64,000 nt of DNA from Nautilus pompilius (GCA_018389105.1 JACATO010000058.1:186001-250000), one strand, 5' to 3'; positions 25,399 through 39,495 are shown, counted from the stretch's first letter. Program-made: numbers and translations. Notes: a model not told the origin generated them from the letters alone.

Positions 25399-28300
25399 GT
25401 GTTTCTCAAACAATAGCTATTCTGGATAAGAAATTAAAAATTTTCTTTATATTATATCACTGGTGAAAAGGAAACCCTGTTGGTTCTGTAATGTCAGAAT
25501 GAATAACTGCTGGTGATTTTGGTTTCACTTATATTTGCCATTTTCCCATTTATTAATTGATCACCAAATGGGATAGTGTTTATTTAAGAGACAACAAAAG
25601 AACTCTAATTTATTTGTCTCTAGGACTAGGACCTATCTGTCTGTTAAAATGGGAAACAAAAGCAGCAGCAAAAAAGATAAAATGTTTAATGTTTAGAAGC
25701 ACTGTAAAATAGCATTTCAAATTAGTTATGAATTATCCTAAAGCAGTGTGATTATAAAATCTACTAAGAAGAAAAAAGTGGCAAAAACTACATGTTATGA
25801 TTAGGATTTTTAATTGAAGTGAATTTCATATGTTCATGAGTTAAGATGTAATAATGAATTGACTTTTGGGAAAACTTGTTTTAATAATGAGATGCTGTGT
25901 ATACAGTAAAATCCCTTGTAGTGAAATTTAAGGGACTAGAATTTTTTTAATTTTGCTACATGGGAGTTGTTTGTAAAGCGATTCTTCAAAAACTCATTCA
26001 AGTATATTTTAAAATCTTTTTGAAAATAAAATGCAACTATGCATTGTTGTTTATTTTTACTAGATGAATTATTTCATTGTAACATTTAAAAGTCTAGTTA
26101 AAACAATCACTTTAAGTTGGATTCTAGCTTCTGTACAATCTTAAGTATGTAACTTGAGATATATCTGGGGTTAAGAAAAACCTCTCCTATGTGACTAAAG
26201 CCCCATTAACTTCACTTCTCAGAGGTCTCTGTAAATCACTTTTCCTTTCACATGTTGGTTCATCTTTTGTCTCTTCATATTGAGTCACTTCCATTTAAGA
26301 ACTATTAAATACAAAGCTCACTGTCTAATGAGCCAAACTCTTCCATCATTACATCTTTGATCTGAGTTTTTTTTTTTTTTGTTACTTCTTGACACCCTTC
26401 TACTTCAAAAGAAACTTTTCTTCTACCTGCACTGCTTTCTTATGGAAAAATCTGTAGTTGCAGCAATTTCTTCATCACCAAGAAGATATCTTGCTTTCTT
26501 ATTATATTTGACTTTACCTCTTTCCAATCTATGAGAAAAGTTGCTGCACTGCCTAGCCCTAGAGAATGTACCATTTTAGCTTTGAAAGTCATTCTCTTGA
26601 CTTGAGAAATCACTTCTTGGTCCATTGGCTACAACTTGTACAGTTTTTCAGGGAAGAAGGCTACCTTCACACTTGTTAGGTGCAGGCCCTTAATGTTATA
26701 TGCAAGTTATTGATTAAAAAAAAGTATAATTTTTCTCTTTAATTTCATATGTACATTAACTTTGCATTAGCCATTCTCTGAACAGAGAGAATGCCACCTA
26801 TTAATTTATGGAGTTTTTGTAGCAGCAAGATAGCCTTTTCACTTTTTTAAAGCATCTTGGTTTCAGAACCAACAAGAGTTTCTGCAGAGAAGAACTGTGA
26901 ATCTCTTTTTGCTGGTGGTATAATTTTGCCTTTCTAACATTTTGTTTTGTAGCATATTGTAAAAATGTTCAGCCTCATCTGCAATGAATATGCCTTTATT
27001 ATCATATCCTGCTGTTAAAAATGTGCACTGTAGATTTCCAGTCGTCTTACCATCCACAGATGCTTTCTCACCTTACTTATTTAGTGTTGAGGGATTCCAC
27101 TGTCTCTTGAACATGTAGCCAACCATTAGACTGACACAAGTATATTTGCCACCCTAACTTGAATAAGCCAATCAAACATTTTCTTGTCCAGTTCCTCATT
27201 TTAACATGTTTGAGGTCTTTTCTTGTTAGGGCCTAACTGTGCAGTCCATCTCTCCTCAATTGATGGGTGCGAAAGTTGGGATTGCAAACTTGGTTTTTTT
27301 TTTTAAATACCTTCCTTGATCCACTGAATTTGATATCTGTAGTTTTGTTCCTATTTTTATTTGCCACCACTCTGTTCTGGAATCTGCCATTATCTTTGAA
27401 AAAAGAAACAACTCTGTCATAAATATTGTAATCTATAAACATTTGGGAGAAGTGCTTTAGCAGTGGTTGACTTTAAGCCACTTCAAGTGGATGATATGTA
27501 GGCTTATAATAACTATTACAAAATGTATGAAAAACACGGGTACAGTAAAATAACACATTGTGGCATGTACATGATATTGTACCATTATAACATCAGCAGT
27601 TCAGTTTTTTGTTGAACAATTTGAAGTATACAGTTTAAAGAACAGTATAATACATTATTATAATCTTAATAAAGAGGCTTAATTATGGTGACAGAGGCAT
27701 AATAGGCATTCAATATATGGGGGTTTTGTTATTTGAGAAACTTTGTTTTCCAAAGGTAGAAAGCCTATTCAAATATATATTTATCTCTGGGACCAGCACG
27801 ATGCTTTGATATATGGAGGACTATTTGTTTGGTGGAAGTTTTAGTGTATATTCATATTAATCTCCCAATGTTTATGTTCACATTTTATATAGTAGTATTA
27901 CTCAATGGAAATACATACTTTTTCCATACAATTTTCAGGATCCACATTAAATTGCTTTTAAAATGCTGCCATTTGAACCTACTATCCTTCATATCTGTAT
28001 TACATTACTTAGTACAAGTTGAGCCATGGTACCTTTTTCATTAATGACCACTGTATTACTCCATCCCTGTGTGTTTTGTAGATGTGGTATATGGATGGTT
28101 AAAAGCATTGTAAACATTTTATGACCACTACTATTTTGTTTAGAAGGTTTCTCCATTGTGCTTTTGGATTAATGTTAGGCATTTAACGTAACATTTTGTT
28201 TCTTGATGTCCTAGGTAATAGTCTCTATCAGCAGCATTGAAGCAGCTATTAGTGATATGTCTTACCCTACATCTTCCATGGAGACTCTGTATTGATTTCT

Positions 28301-31300
28301 ATTTTATAGTCAAGAACCTTTTCTATCCAGTTGTATGCTGACTAGTTTTATTTGGTGTGAGATGGAAGGGACCTTTGATTTCTTAACCCTTCCCCACCTA
28401 AAATCTCCTATGTTAGCCTTTTTAGAATTTAAAGTTATTTTTCTTTCACAATTACAATTTAAAGTTTTTTCCTTTCCAAGATAGGAAAGTTTCTTTAAAA
28501 TGTATTAAATTATTTCTACATTTTTCTCTCAACAGGTTTTTATTTTTCTCTTTTTTTCATTAGTGATGTTTACAATCACTGATGCATCTTGTCACATGGA
28601 ATGTAGGTAAAAAGGCTGAAATTTTTAATCCTTTGTATGCCACTTCAGTTTCTTTACCATATACCACCTGGTAGCCTAGAAGTACTAGTATTTATGTTGA
28701 ACTGGCATATATTTAGTCAGTGCATTTGTAATGAAAAACACTTGGGTTGGAGTGATATGGATTTATTGTTACGAGGGTTATATTAATGGAGATCATTTTA
28801 TTTCACCCCCACAAATCTTAATTAAGTGAACAGCAGTTTTTGTTTCTTTGTTGCTGATTGTAAGTTTTCATGTACAAAAATGTTACTTGACATTAGAGGC
28901 AAAACAAAAATCAAAAAATTGCATCTAGAGTAAAACAGTTAATTGTCATCAAAGGGGCACCGATTAAAGATTTTCCTAGTTTCTACTTTGAAAGAGATGT
29001 TAGGTTCATTCAACAGTGAAAATTAATCCTTGTAAGCTTCATGATAATTGGTTCTTGTTGAACCACTGACCAATCTGAGTTCACATTACACTGTTACTGC
29101 ATGAGGGGAGCATTGTTCAAAAGTGTGATGATTTGAAATGAAAGTATTTCTGCAAAAATTTCACTACTAACATTTTAGCATATTCTGGTATGGTTTTGCA
29201 CGAACTAGTAAAATATAACATGCTAGAGTTGGTACTGGGCCGCTTACAGTAAATGGACCTTAATACTATGTTATTTTTTGTTCCAATAGTAATGTAATAG
29301 TCAATTTTATTTTCAAAATTAAAAGGTGTGTTTCAGCTTTGCTCTCTCATTGTGTCTCAGCAGCTAAAATTATCTAATTTTTGTTGTTTGTTCATCCATT
29401 TTTAAAAACAAATGTGGTTTTCTTTAAAAAAGATTGACTGACAATTGGATCCAATTACTTGACTTTTTAATCAAAGTGTCACCAGTTACCTACCTTGTCT
29501 TAACACTTCCTTGATCACTTTGGTCACTACATTTGAAATAACTAACCACTGTGATAAATTACAAGATGCTACCATAACTCTTAGTATTGTGCCAAGTATC
29601 AAACTGCAGTAAAGATAGCACTAGGAACGCAATAATTTGAAATAAAAATTATAACGAACATGACATTTTAGAAGTTCCAGAGGCACTTCATACTTTGAAA
29701 GTTTCCGAAAGTATTTTGATGTGCTACCAGAAAGTCAAATAATGCTGTGATCTCTTCCATCTGTAATTGATGATAAATTTTTGGTGATGGTTTTTATTCT
29801 TGGTCTTACGTGACCCTATTCTGATGGTTATCAAAGAACGTGGGAGTACTTACCCTAGTTCAGAGTTCTGCCAGCTTGGCCTCTTTAGCTATGATTGTTA
29901 GTGAAGCAGCTTCAATATAAAAAGGGGAATTTCATATAACAATTTGCTTGTAACTTTATAATAATTTGTACATAATACTGGAAATGGAAAAGAAATAAAC
30001 AATTTTGTTAACCATTTTAAATAGTGTATACGAGGAAACCCTTTTAACCCTCTCTGTACCACTTGGGACGCATTTGCTTTCGCTACCTTTGAGTCTGCAT
30101 TGCTCAGCACTGGTTGAGCCATAGGTGCTGTGACAGTAACTTCCTCTTTAATATAACCCTTTGTAATGAAAAATCCATCATGGTCCAATTCAGTGTGTTT
30201 TGCATTACAGTTGTGTTGATGTTTGGTGAGTGTTGTTTTTTTTTTTCTTCAGAAAACTGCTAAATGGAAAGGTTACAGAAAAAATATTTATTTGTGTGTA
30301 AACTGTCTGCTGTTGACACTTCGCACAAAGCAGCAGGTAACAGTTGATGATGTAGACAGAATAATGTGGCAGAAGTTTCATGCTTTAGTATCTTCACAAC
30401 TTGGAAACACAATGGACATTGTGAATTTGTTAATTATTATTGATGACAACATGTATTACAGAAGCATGCGATATGAATATTACCAGTTGGCTAAAAGGTG
30501 TAAGTAAAATATCTGTTTGTATTAGGTTTATTGTTGTAGCTATATCATCATAAGTTTTTCTTATAACCTGTTTTTTAAAAGCCAGTTTAATTTGTTAATA
30601 ATCCTTGAAATGGTAACTTTTAAAATTATATTTAAAAATTTAAAAATATGCATTTAATGGTGTGAATCTTTTGAGGCAAATTAAAAAATTCTAAAAATTT
30701 TTTAATTCAAAAAATTAGTCTTACTGTGTTAGAAAAGAAAAGGGTTTGCACAAATTATTACATTAAAAAGTGTGTCTCTACTAAAGTTAGATGTTGAAAA
30801 TTTCTAATTGTTGAAGTGATAATATATTGGAACTTGTTTAAGGATTTTTATGGGATTGAAAAAATTATTTTGAAAGGTGATATTTCTTAGCTTTCATATA
30901 AACTTAATTCATAAGTGGACATTCAGTTATCGTAGAATAAATAGATACTGTTTGTTGTCATGACACTGATTTTTAAATTTAATATATTTGATATTTTCCT
31001 TTGATTGAGAGTGAAAATGTTATTTGAAATTAACTGCAGACTAAAGTCTTGAATCAAAAATATATTATGTAATCTAAAGCTAAATTTCTGACAAATTCTA
31101 CCATCTTATATGCAATTGCGATTGCCTTTATAATGCATATTTTATCATTTATGTACGCAGATAATCATTGTTTTATTTTAAAGATTCCATTGGTTTCTGT
31201 CAAGTCCACATCAGCTGTCCCACACACGTGGCCATTGCTCAGAATAGACTAAGAACAGCAAGTGTTCCAGATGATGTAATCAAAACCATGGCAGCACGAA

Positions 31301-34300
31301 TGGAGCCTCCAGCACCCAACATCAATACTTGGGAAACTTATTCTTTATGCCTGTTTGCTGATCAAGTATCATCTTCCTTGTGAGTAGGATGGAGAATTTG
31401 TAGCTATTTTATTTTTTTCTGAAAATAAAAGTGCAAAGATAAAAAAAAATTTTATTTGCATGCACTATTATAAAACCCGTGTAACTTTTCCAAGATGATT
31501 GGCAAGTGCAGCATGAGATTCACATTGGTTGGCATTGATGACACAAAATTTGAAAATATATATGACTTGACTTTGCAGAAGTATGAACCCAAAATTCATT
31601 GTTATTTTAAGCATCCATCAAAAGTTAGGCACTTTTATATCAAATCATAAATTAATTTTTTTTTAAAATGCCTATACCCTCAAAGGAGACAATTCTGGTG
31701 AGGGAGCTTGGTGCGGTAGATGTCCACTAGGAAGCATTGCCAGTCTTGCACCACATGGGCCCTGCCACTTAAAACTTCAACAAGGAATTCCCTACTAGAA
31801 TTTAATGCTGAAGGAAACCCACATGGCCAGCTGGTGAGGAAACAGTTGCCCCTCTTGCAGATGCCCATGGTTTCAGGTTTTATAAAGTTTGTAGTCTTTC
31901 TCTCATTGTGCCTTTAGCTAACGTACCTAATTTAAACTATATATTATATTCATTTATTAAATACTGCCACACTTTTAACTGATAGCTTCATAAAAGGTAA
32001 CAATAAAATTTTTTCTATTTTCTTAATATGTTAGTGTTGCTTTGCATTTTTGACAAGCCTAGTCAATTGAATTACCTCCCTTATTAAGCCTATGCATATA
32101 TGAAATAAAAATTCACTAAAGATGGTAAATTAAAAAAAAAAAAAGATAGATATTTTGATTACAATAACTGATAACCTAAGGATTTTCTAATACCAGTATA
32201 AAATAAATATTTATGTATCAGATTTTTTCCAAAAGTTTATAAGCAAGCAATTAAATCACCATTGCCTATAAGCACAAATGACACATCAACCACACTTCTA
32301 TAGAATCAGGATTCTTCCAACCTTTTGCATCACGAATGTTCTGGTACATTGTTATGTATTTCAGGAAATATACACGTAAATCTCTGAAAACTAAAAAGAA
32401 CAGCACTTTTTAGTAAATAAAGCAATTTCTTTTTTTACAAAAACATTCTGATTGAATAGAATAATTTTTATTTAGTCTGGTATATTAGACAAACAAATGG
32501 CTGTTCTTTTAAATATTCATGTGTAGCTTGCAGCTGGTAAAGTGTCTACAGCCTTATGTTTCCCTGAAACTCTAAATGGGCACCATATAATCTGGTTTCA
32601 TGTTGTCCCTTTATTATAAAACTTGCTCACTAATAAAAATGTGAAATTTAAATGAATTAGCACTGCAGTTTTTTCTTAATTATTAATCATTAAATAATTT
32701 AGATATTTTTTTACCTTTACTACTTGCCACTATTTTCTTTTTATTGGCAAAAAACCAACAAAAACATAAGAACCACGGATGCCTTTAATAAATGGACTTC
32801 TTGCTGAGCTTCCTACAGTACTTATGCTTCAGAAGTTATAATGATTGGGTCCCTATTTTCTTGTATTTCTTAAACTAAATGTTTTTTCTTGATAAATGCT
32901 TTGTTGGCACTCAAGGTGGTGATAAACCTATTATTTAAAATAATTTTTCCTTTCTTATTTTCAATGCTACATGCACTATACTTTTTTCATGGCATATTAA
33001 CATACAATGTTAAGTTATTGACAAATTTAAAATTAAAACAAATAAATCAGATGTTTTTCAAAATTATAAGTTGAAACTGAATTAATTGCTTAGCTTAGAT
33101 GGCAGTGAGTCAGTGGCAATAATAAAACCCGATAGTTCAAATATTGCTAATTGATTTTTAATTTTAAAGCATACACCTGTTTATACTAAACTAACTCTCT
33201 TATTTACAAATACACCTGCTTGACTATTGCTTAATTTTGTGTGGACGTGTTATGTTGGCTGAAGCAGCTTTATGTTGATCCCTTTGGGCAATGATTCCTT
33301 GCATAGTTTGGGAGTGGTAAGTAAAGGGGAACAAAACCATATTTTTATGCTCACAATGTAAATAAACAGTGTATTTTGACATTTCAAAGTTGTAACCTCA
33401 AAGGTGCAATGGTTTGTAGAAAATGGAGCCTACCACAAATATGTGACTTTTTTTTTTATAAAGTGCAAATAAAGTTCATAGATTTCCACATGATGATAGA
33501 TAGCTGGCTTGTTTCATATAAAAAAAAAAATTGTTCATTTTAAGAATAGGATCACCCGGTGATTGACTTTAATTATTTGACTCCTTGGAAATAATTTTAA
33601 ATTTAAAAAAAAAAAATTTTTTTTCCCTAATCTGTAAGGCATAGACTAATGAGAATTAAGAATGTACACAGGCTGTCCCAAAAGATGTATCCTACTACAA
33701 AGCATTTTGTATCTCAATGTTAAGATAGATCATTTGGAAGCATTAAGGCCATGCATGGCAACAAAGTGTTTTACCAACAAAATGTCAGTTCCCCCACATT
33801 TTCATTGAAATGTATGGTCATTTGTAGAGGTGGATTAGATGGCATGATCCACTTGAATACCTGCCGTGCTTTCTATATCTGGGGGTATGGTGAAGGACAA
33901 GGAAAATGCCACAAAACCATTATTATCCTTGAACTCTCAACAGCTATTCCCGTGAAAATGTCTTGGTATATGTCACTCTGTTGTCAGATGCTACAACACC
34001 TGTGCAGTGTGTAATGGTGGACATTTTGAATAACTATTGTACTGTCTCATGTTAGAGTGTATAAAGCAAAAAATCCTTATCTTGCAATATGGCTTTGTTT
34101 ACTAGGCTACAGAAAAACATGTACATCTTTTTTGGATAGTCTTTAAATATTGAATTGAACTTATTAGAATATTTCGCACAAATTTATTGAATTTTTTCAT
34201 AATATTAATAACTGTTTCATATGATGCTGTAAACATTCCAGTGGTCAGTAATTTGAAAATAACATTGGAGTACCCTACCACCTTGTGAGAAGTTGACCGT

Positions 34301-35554
34301 ATTTTCTGAAAAGTGATGCATGCAGACATGAACATTGGCATAGGTGATGGAACTCGCTATGATGTAGCAGTATTTATCATTTCATGACTAAAAAATAAAA
34401 GTAATAGATTCATATTTAAAAAAAACTTTTAGTTTATATATACTGAAACACAATAAAACACAGCACACATGAAGAAGAATGGATAAAAAAAAATGATGAT
34501 ACCAAAGAAATTATATATTTGCTGTCTCACAGCATATTACATGATTTTAAAAATTTCATAATGTCATCAGATATGCAGAAAGTACCCATTTTCTTTATTT
34601 TTTTTTGCATGTGGAAAGTGCAAATGATTTCCTATAAAATGAATGTTGTTTAAGAGCTTTACAAAGTGGAAAGAGATAAGACAAGCAGATATTAGATAGA
34701 GGCTGACCTCAAAGATCAGTCATAATTTGCCTGGGTGTCCACTGTAAGTTTCTGTGTACGTTGCCATAAAGTTGCAGGCAGCACCAGAAATAGGTCTAGG
34801 TCAGATCACGGCATTAGGGCTGACTATGTTTACGTCAAGTGCAGAATTTTTTTCTTAACAGTGACCCAATGTATCAATGACTATAAGGACATGAAGTATA
34901 TGAATTATACTGGTACATCTGACATTAATAAAGATATGATGTATAGCATCCGTATAGAGTACTGACTTTCTGGAACCTTGGTATCAAGTGATGTTATATC
35001 ATTCAGAGAGATCGACATTGACCAGTGTTGCCTTGAATGTTCAAACTCCACCTGCAAAGCTTTACATGTCTCTAATGCTTATTATATCATAGCCTCCTAA
35101 CAAGGTGTTAGGTTTCTAAAATGTTTTAGTATAGTTGGAAAAGTAAGTATACATACAGTATGCATAAGTGGAAAAATTAAATTCTAAAACTTAAATCACT
35201 GGATAACTTTTTAGTGGAAAAAGTGTGAATGATGCATTTCCCTGAACTCAAAAGTTATAAAAGAAAAGAGAAAGTCAAATAAAATACGATTTTCTAGATT
35301 AACAGAAGGATGAAAAAAACAAAAAAGAAGCCAAATTGTAAATATTTTTTCAAAGACAACTGTGGGGAGGGTAGCTTTTACCACAATATGACGACTTCTA
35401 AAACTTCTGCCTGTAACCCATTTTGCTCCAGGCTTTTGATAATTTCATTTTTAAAGTTTCTAGAGAAGATGGGTGGACTGTGCATAGTTTAAAGTACAAA
35501 AAAATAAACTTACTGAATTCTACACTTAAAAAAAAAAAATATGCTGGCTGTATG

Positions 35555-35589
<35 letters not shown>

Positions 35590-38500
35590 TTTATGACACA
35601 TTAAAAACAAATGTCATGGAATATATATTACAGACTTCACAAAGGGTATTGTTATTAATGATATGTTAAATTGAGCTTTTTATGGATACCTGGAAAGAGA
35701 CAGACACCCACCATTTTGGGAAAATTATGGAATGACATACTATGCTGCTACTAAAATGTAGGCAGGAGGTTCTTGTGCAAAGCCACATTTAAGTTATGAA
35801 CAATCATTAGTTTTATTGTATTTACCTGGTCTGTTTCTCTTTTTAATCATTGTCCAGCTTAAAGTGTACAAGAGACAAGCACACAATGTCTATAAGAAAA
35901 TGAGCAATGAGGAAATTGTTGATTAGAGACAAGTACTCTGATTAAAGATCAAGCTGTGATGTTTATATAAGCTGGTATTGAGATTTAAAGACTGCTATGA
36001 GGAACGTGAATCTCAAAAATGTTACCTAAATTGTTTGAAGGAAACAAGGTTAAGATTTTAAAAAAGCTAACTTGTGAAACATGAAATCTGTTCTGTACTA
36101 CTGTAATGACCTTTTTTTCTCTGCTTGTATGGATTATTTTAACAATGAAAGAAAGATTGATTTTCTTTAAGAGGTTATCTGCTAAATCAGAAAGTCGTTC
36201 TCTCACCCTCTCTCTGGTGTTGATTTTCTTAAAGGGCTGCTACCATATTACAGTGTGAAGACAACAGGAAAGGTGTTTTTAATTTTATGACAATAAAAGG
36301 ATAATGTTAGACTACTTTTCTTGTCAAAATATCTGATTACACACTACCACCAGTCTCCTATAAATATTTCTGAGTTCTATATCGCCTCAAGCGCATTGCT
36401 GAGAAACATTTGGTACTTTTGTTTAGTTTTTCAATCTTATCAAACAGGCTGACATTTTTATTGCTTTGTGAAGGAATGTTGTGGCATCATTGGTTGAGGT
36501 AGCTGCATCAAATCCGGTTCAGCAGGAAGCAGCTGAAGAGACTTGGAAACCAAAGGCTGTTAGTCGACAAGTATGCTCAACCAGTGCACTTCATCAAGCA
36601 GATCAAGTTCTCCGCAAACTGGTTGCAAGAGCAATTTCCACAGCAAAAGGGGAAGGTGTGTTTCTGTTTTTTTCTTTCTTTTTTCAGATGCAAGTAAATA
36701 CTCTCTGGCTAAACTTAAAAGTAATTTCATTTTGAACAGCAGGGAACACTTTTCAGCTGGAGCTGTTTCTGCAATACAAGCACCCCCCCTTTTTATGGTA
36801 CATAATTTCTTGAAACCTGCATCAACCTGCATCTGATGGATAATTCTATAAATCATTGAATGTTTTCCCTCTAGTATTTAAGTAAATAAAACAAATTATT
36901 TTACAGAATAATTGGGAGAAAAATGTATATTTGTTGCTGCTATTTTGTTTTTAAAAAAAAACCTCAAGATGTTTTAGTTGATTAACAGTTAAAAAAAGAA
37001 ATCTTTAAGGTAAATCAGACATCAACATAATCAAGCTGGCTGTGTGGATTTCCTGTGGTCTCATTTCATATTTAAAAATGAAGATTTCTAGTATAGAATA
37101 TTCTAGGTAAGCATGTGGTTAGCCTCCAGTGTTGTCGTCGTCATCCTGGTGGATGGGATGGATAGGTTTATGGAAAGTAGTGAAATATTTAAAACTGAAA
37201 TAATCAATTTATTTACTTCTGTGAAATCTGTCTGCCTTTTAATATTGATTAGAATTATTTAAAAGCCAATAAGAACCTCTATACATATTTTACCATCAAT
37301 CTAAACAAACCAGTGACTGTTTTACTTTACACACTGGCTGAATCCGTGGACATTTGATAAGAAATGGTCTTGGACACTTGGAAACCAATTTGAATAAATA
37401 GAATGGTGTTTCTTTTTTTTTTATGAGCTGCTATCCATAGAAATGAATACTAATATGAGGAAAAAATACACTGATATTTGTATTGTTTATTTAATCTTTT
37501 TGTTTAGTCATAAAGATGGTGGTGGTGGGGGGTGAATAATGAAAAACATTGGGAATTTTCTATTTAGGTTCACTTCTAGTCTGATGGATTGAATGCAAAG
37601 GTGGTGACATGCGCTGCTCTAGGTTGTGAATTGTCATTAGAGAAAGCTGTATTATCTTTTTTTTTTTTTTTGTATTGTTTAGTTATTAAAAAGTTTCTGG
37701 GCTGCTGTCTCTGATGGTAATGAAAAATTTCTACCCTCCCCCCACTTCTACTTGATATAGTGCATTATAATTGTAATGCAGAATCACGTAGACTGCTTTA
37801 ACCTGTCTTAAAGAGCTTCTATAGTATCCCAGACCGACACTGGCATGTGCTGAAATTTAGCAAATGGCAGTCAGAGGTTAGCAAAATCCACTACCCGGAT
37901 AAAAAGAGAGAAAACTAATGATCTTTTGAGTAATAAAGACAGTCCCCTTTTCAAGAATATAATACAAATACTTTAAATTACGGTTTTAAGATTTAAAATG
38001 TAAACAAAAAGTTCTGAGAACTTTTTATTTATTCAAGAAATTTGTAAAAATGTTTTCAGAGAAAAATACAACAACAAAGTGGATGTTTTAGCATTTATGC
38101 ATTGATCTCTTGTTTTACAATGAATAAGATCAGCCACTATACATATTTTACCTGGTAGGTGTTTAAAATTAGGTTAATAACCTTGAGCTACTTGTAAATA
38201 TAATGAAAAGAAATATATGTTCCCCCATTTAATGTTTTTCTTTTGTGTTGTTGAGAGACGAGCAGGTAAAGATAATCAATGATTAACCCAGAAAAAGACT
38301 TTAAACGAATTTGTTATATAAGGAAACTAGTCTTTGTACTGCAACAAAAAATTTTTTTTAAATATTTCTAAGGATGCTCCAACAAATTTCAATGCTTAAG
38401 AAGCATTTGATGGAAAATTTGTATTATCTTGGCCAGAACTAGTTCGAACTTGACTCAGATGGTGTCATAAGCTTGTTTGTAAAGTGTTTTGTAGCACCAG

Positions 38501-39495
38501 GTTCATATTTGGATGTAGCACATATCTCACAATGTTCCTGATTTACTTGTTTACCAACACAGGCAGGACTCACTTTGGCTGTTTTGTTTTACATTAATGG
38601 AGATTAATAAATAAAATGTAGCAGACACTCTTAATAACAAATAACTATAGTTACAAAATTATTCAGTTTTGATAACCTAACATTTACATGGGATACAGAT
38701 TTTCTGATATTCAGAAGTGCTATTAAGTCATATGTGAAATCATTCTTCATTCATATGGCAACCTATTTTTGTATGTAATTCTACTTTTACTGTAACAAAA
38801 TAGCAGCAAATACAAAAAGTATACATCATCATTATCTTGTGACTAAATTACTGAGAGGGTGTTTTTGGTGACTGGATTTCAAACAAGTACATTGTTTGCA
38901 CACATTAATAAACTGTTTCATACTTTTCTCTTCTGCTAATATCCTAACCCCACAAATTGTATTGATCTTAGATGGTATTAACTTAAAGTATTATTTAAGC
39001 CAAATTGTATGTGAACATTTAGCAATTTACTTTTTTATGACTTTAAAATCAGAAATATAATTCGTTGTTTATTCTTTTTTTCTGCACTTTATAGAGAGAA
39101 TTTGTCTCAATTTTGCTATGTTCTTCATCTGGATAGTCATATAATCTTTAAAGAAGTGTCTTCAGTAGCTTGATTATTATCTTTTAGGTTGTTTCATTTG
39201 TTGTACCAAATTTCATAAAAGTCATGTCCAAAAACAATTCCCTTCTTCAAAGCAATAACTGTTTTTTTTTTCTTAATTCTTAGATTCTGGCTCCCACAGT
39301 ATTCAAGAATTCCAGTGTTTTACAACAAAAGTTAGACAACTAAGAACTGATATCTTGGACCAGCTACGAGATGGTTTTCTCCTAGTTCCCTTGGGAATCA
39401 ATGATGTCACAGATGCTTCTAAAGATGAAAAAAGCTATTTTTTTAAATGGATTGAAAATGTTTTTAACACCATGAAGAAGCTGGACAGTTGTTAA
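22410..39495 (+). CDS. PSTK: L-seryl-tRNA(Sec) kinase (PSTK), 5 coding exons
   Basis: PSTK phosphorylates Ser-tRNA(Sec) to O-phosphoseryl-tRNA(Sec), which SEPSECS then converts to selenocysteinyl-tRNA. Coding exons: 22410-22619, 30253-30499, 31184-31379, 36474-36655 and 39284-39495. They join in phase to 348 residues, about the length of human PSTK. Residues 9-17 are the P-loop GLPGSGKST, and the chain starts right before it as in the family. Residues 36-44 (VVSYDELIP) match the VVAYDDVMP block, residues 134-149 (DDNMYYRSMRYEYYQL) the DDNFYYQSMRYEVYQL block, and SIGFCQVHISCP follows. All splice sites are GT-AG and no frame break is present. The ATG at 22410 is 10 bases after an acceptor, so at least one noncoding 5' exon lies upstream, probably in the CpG-rich island shared with eRF1. 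Confidence 0.95.
22704..23965 (+). mobile_element. mariner element, copy 2, in PSTK intron 1
   Basis: The ends read TATTAGGTCGTTACC on the left and TATTAGCTTGTTACA on the right (reversed), with TA borders. They are nearly the same as the ends of the copy at 1341-2468. The element begins about 85 bases after PSTK coding exon 1, in the same orientation as the gene. Confidence 0.88.
22896..23885 (+). pseudogene. mariner transposase pseudogene
   Basis: The frame starts MDRKVFRAILLHELKPGHK, breaks, and continues with LDISTATVSRHLD and then a 222-residue open stretch (23217-23885) with WVPHELNEQQQ, the first-Asp block YDEKWILYNN, VTVWWTETGVIHYNF and the C-terminal WQKCIDCNGTYFD. The second catalytic block is out of frame, reads LLHNNARP (Asn in place of Asp) and is followed by a gap of about 30 bases relative to copy 1. 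No active enzyme is expected. Homology is judged from Hsmar1/SETMAR-type motifs. Confidence 0.88.
23966..26290 (+). other. PSTK intron 1, middle part
   Basis: AT-rich intronic sequence with no recognised gene apart from a trinucleotide repeat (listed separately). Confidence 0.5.
25352..25397. repeat. (ACT)n trinucleotide microsatellite
   Basis: About fifteen perfect ACT/TAC repeats in PSTK intron 1. In one frame it gives a poly-tyrosine run, which is not a protein. Confidence 0.95.
26290..27450 (-). pseudogene. Tigger-like transposase fossil
   Basis: Minus-strand broken frames follow the order of Tigger transposase: an SNGWL block near 27120, the first-Asp region ADEAEHFYNML near 26975 followed by KKRFTVLLCRNS, and the third-Asp region QPMDQEVISQVK (pieced across a frame break) near 26610. 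There are many stops. It lies in PSTK intron 1, opposite to the gene. The ends were not identified. Confidence 0.7.
27451..30252 (+). other. PSTK intron 1, distal part
   Basis: AT-rich intron ending in a T-rich tract and CAG at 30250-30252. A 96-residue minus-strand open frame at 29898-30188 has no recognised domain. Confidence 0.5.
30253..30499 (+). CDS. PSTK: PSTK coding exon 2
   Basis: From KTAKWKGYRKNIYLCV to DDNMYYRSMRYEYYQLAKR. It enters in phase 0 and leaves in phase 1 (donor GTAAGT); the split codon makes Tyr with the next exon. Confidence 0.94.
31184..31379 (+). CDS. PSTK: PSTK coding exon 3
   Basis: Begins SIGFCQVHISCPTHVAIAQN and contains MAARMEPPAPNINTWE, matching the ARKYSLGFCQLFLDCP and MRRKLEKPNPEKNAWE blocks of human PSTK. 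The donor is GTGAGT, phase 2. Confidence 0.94.
31380..36473 (+). other. PSTK intron 3
   Basis: About 5.1 kb of intron with GTGAGT donor and GAAG acceptor. It contains a (TA)n run at about 35560-35586 and a possible Tc1/mariner remnant at 33670-34060. The rest shows nothing recognisable. Confidence 0.6.
33670..34060 (+). mobile_element. Possible Tc1/mariner remnant or MITE
   Basis: The left part reads ACAGGCTGTCCCAAAAGATG, similar to ends of some mariner-type elements. Near 34005-34030 a short frame gives CNGGHFE, as at the C-terminus of some Tc1/mariner transposases. No right terminal repeat was found. Confidence 0.3.
36474..36655 (+). CDS. PSTK: PSTK coding exon 4
   Basis: Encodes NVVASLVEVAASNPVQ through HQADQVLRKLVARAISTAK. 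The last part parallels the HKTDQTLRRIVSQTMKEAK helix of human PSTK. Phases 2 in and 1 out fit both neighbours. Confidence 0.92.
36656..39283 (+). other. PSTK intron 4
   Basis: About 2.6 kb of AT-rich intron between the coding exons, ending in a T tract and TAG. No repeat or gene was recognised. Confidence 0.6.
39284..39495 (+). CDS. PSTK: PSTK last coding exon (5)
   Basis: Starts with DSGSHSIQEFQCFTTKVRQL and ends in KKLDSC plus TAA. It corresponds to the C-terminal helical part of the kinase. Confidence 0.92.

Noticed and set aside
25266-25466. Frame with a poly-tyrosine tract
   Set aside because: It is the translation of an (ACT)n microsatellite inside a PSTK intron.
29898-30188. 96-residue minus-strand frame in PSTK intron 1
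   Set aside because: No domain, no splice support, and it lies opposite to the gene. It could be a repeat remnant but I cannot support that.
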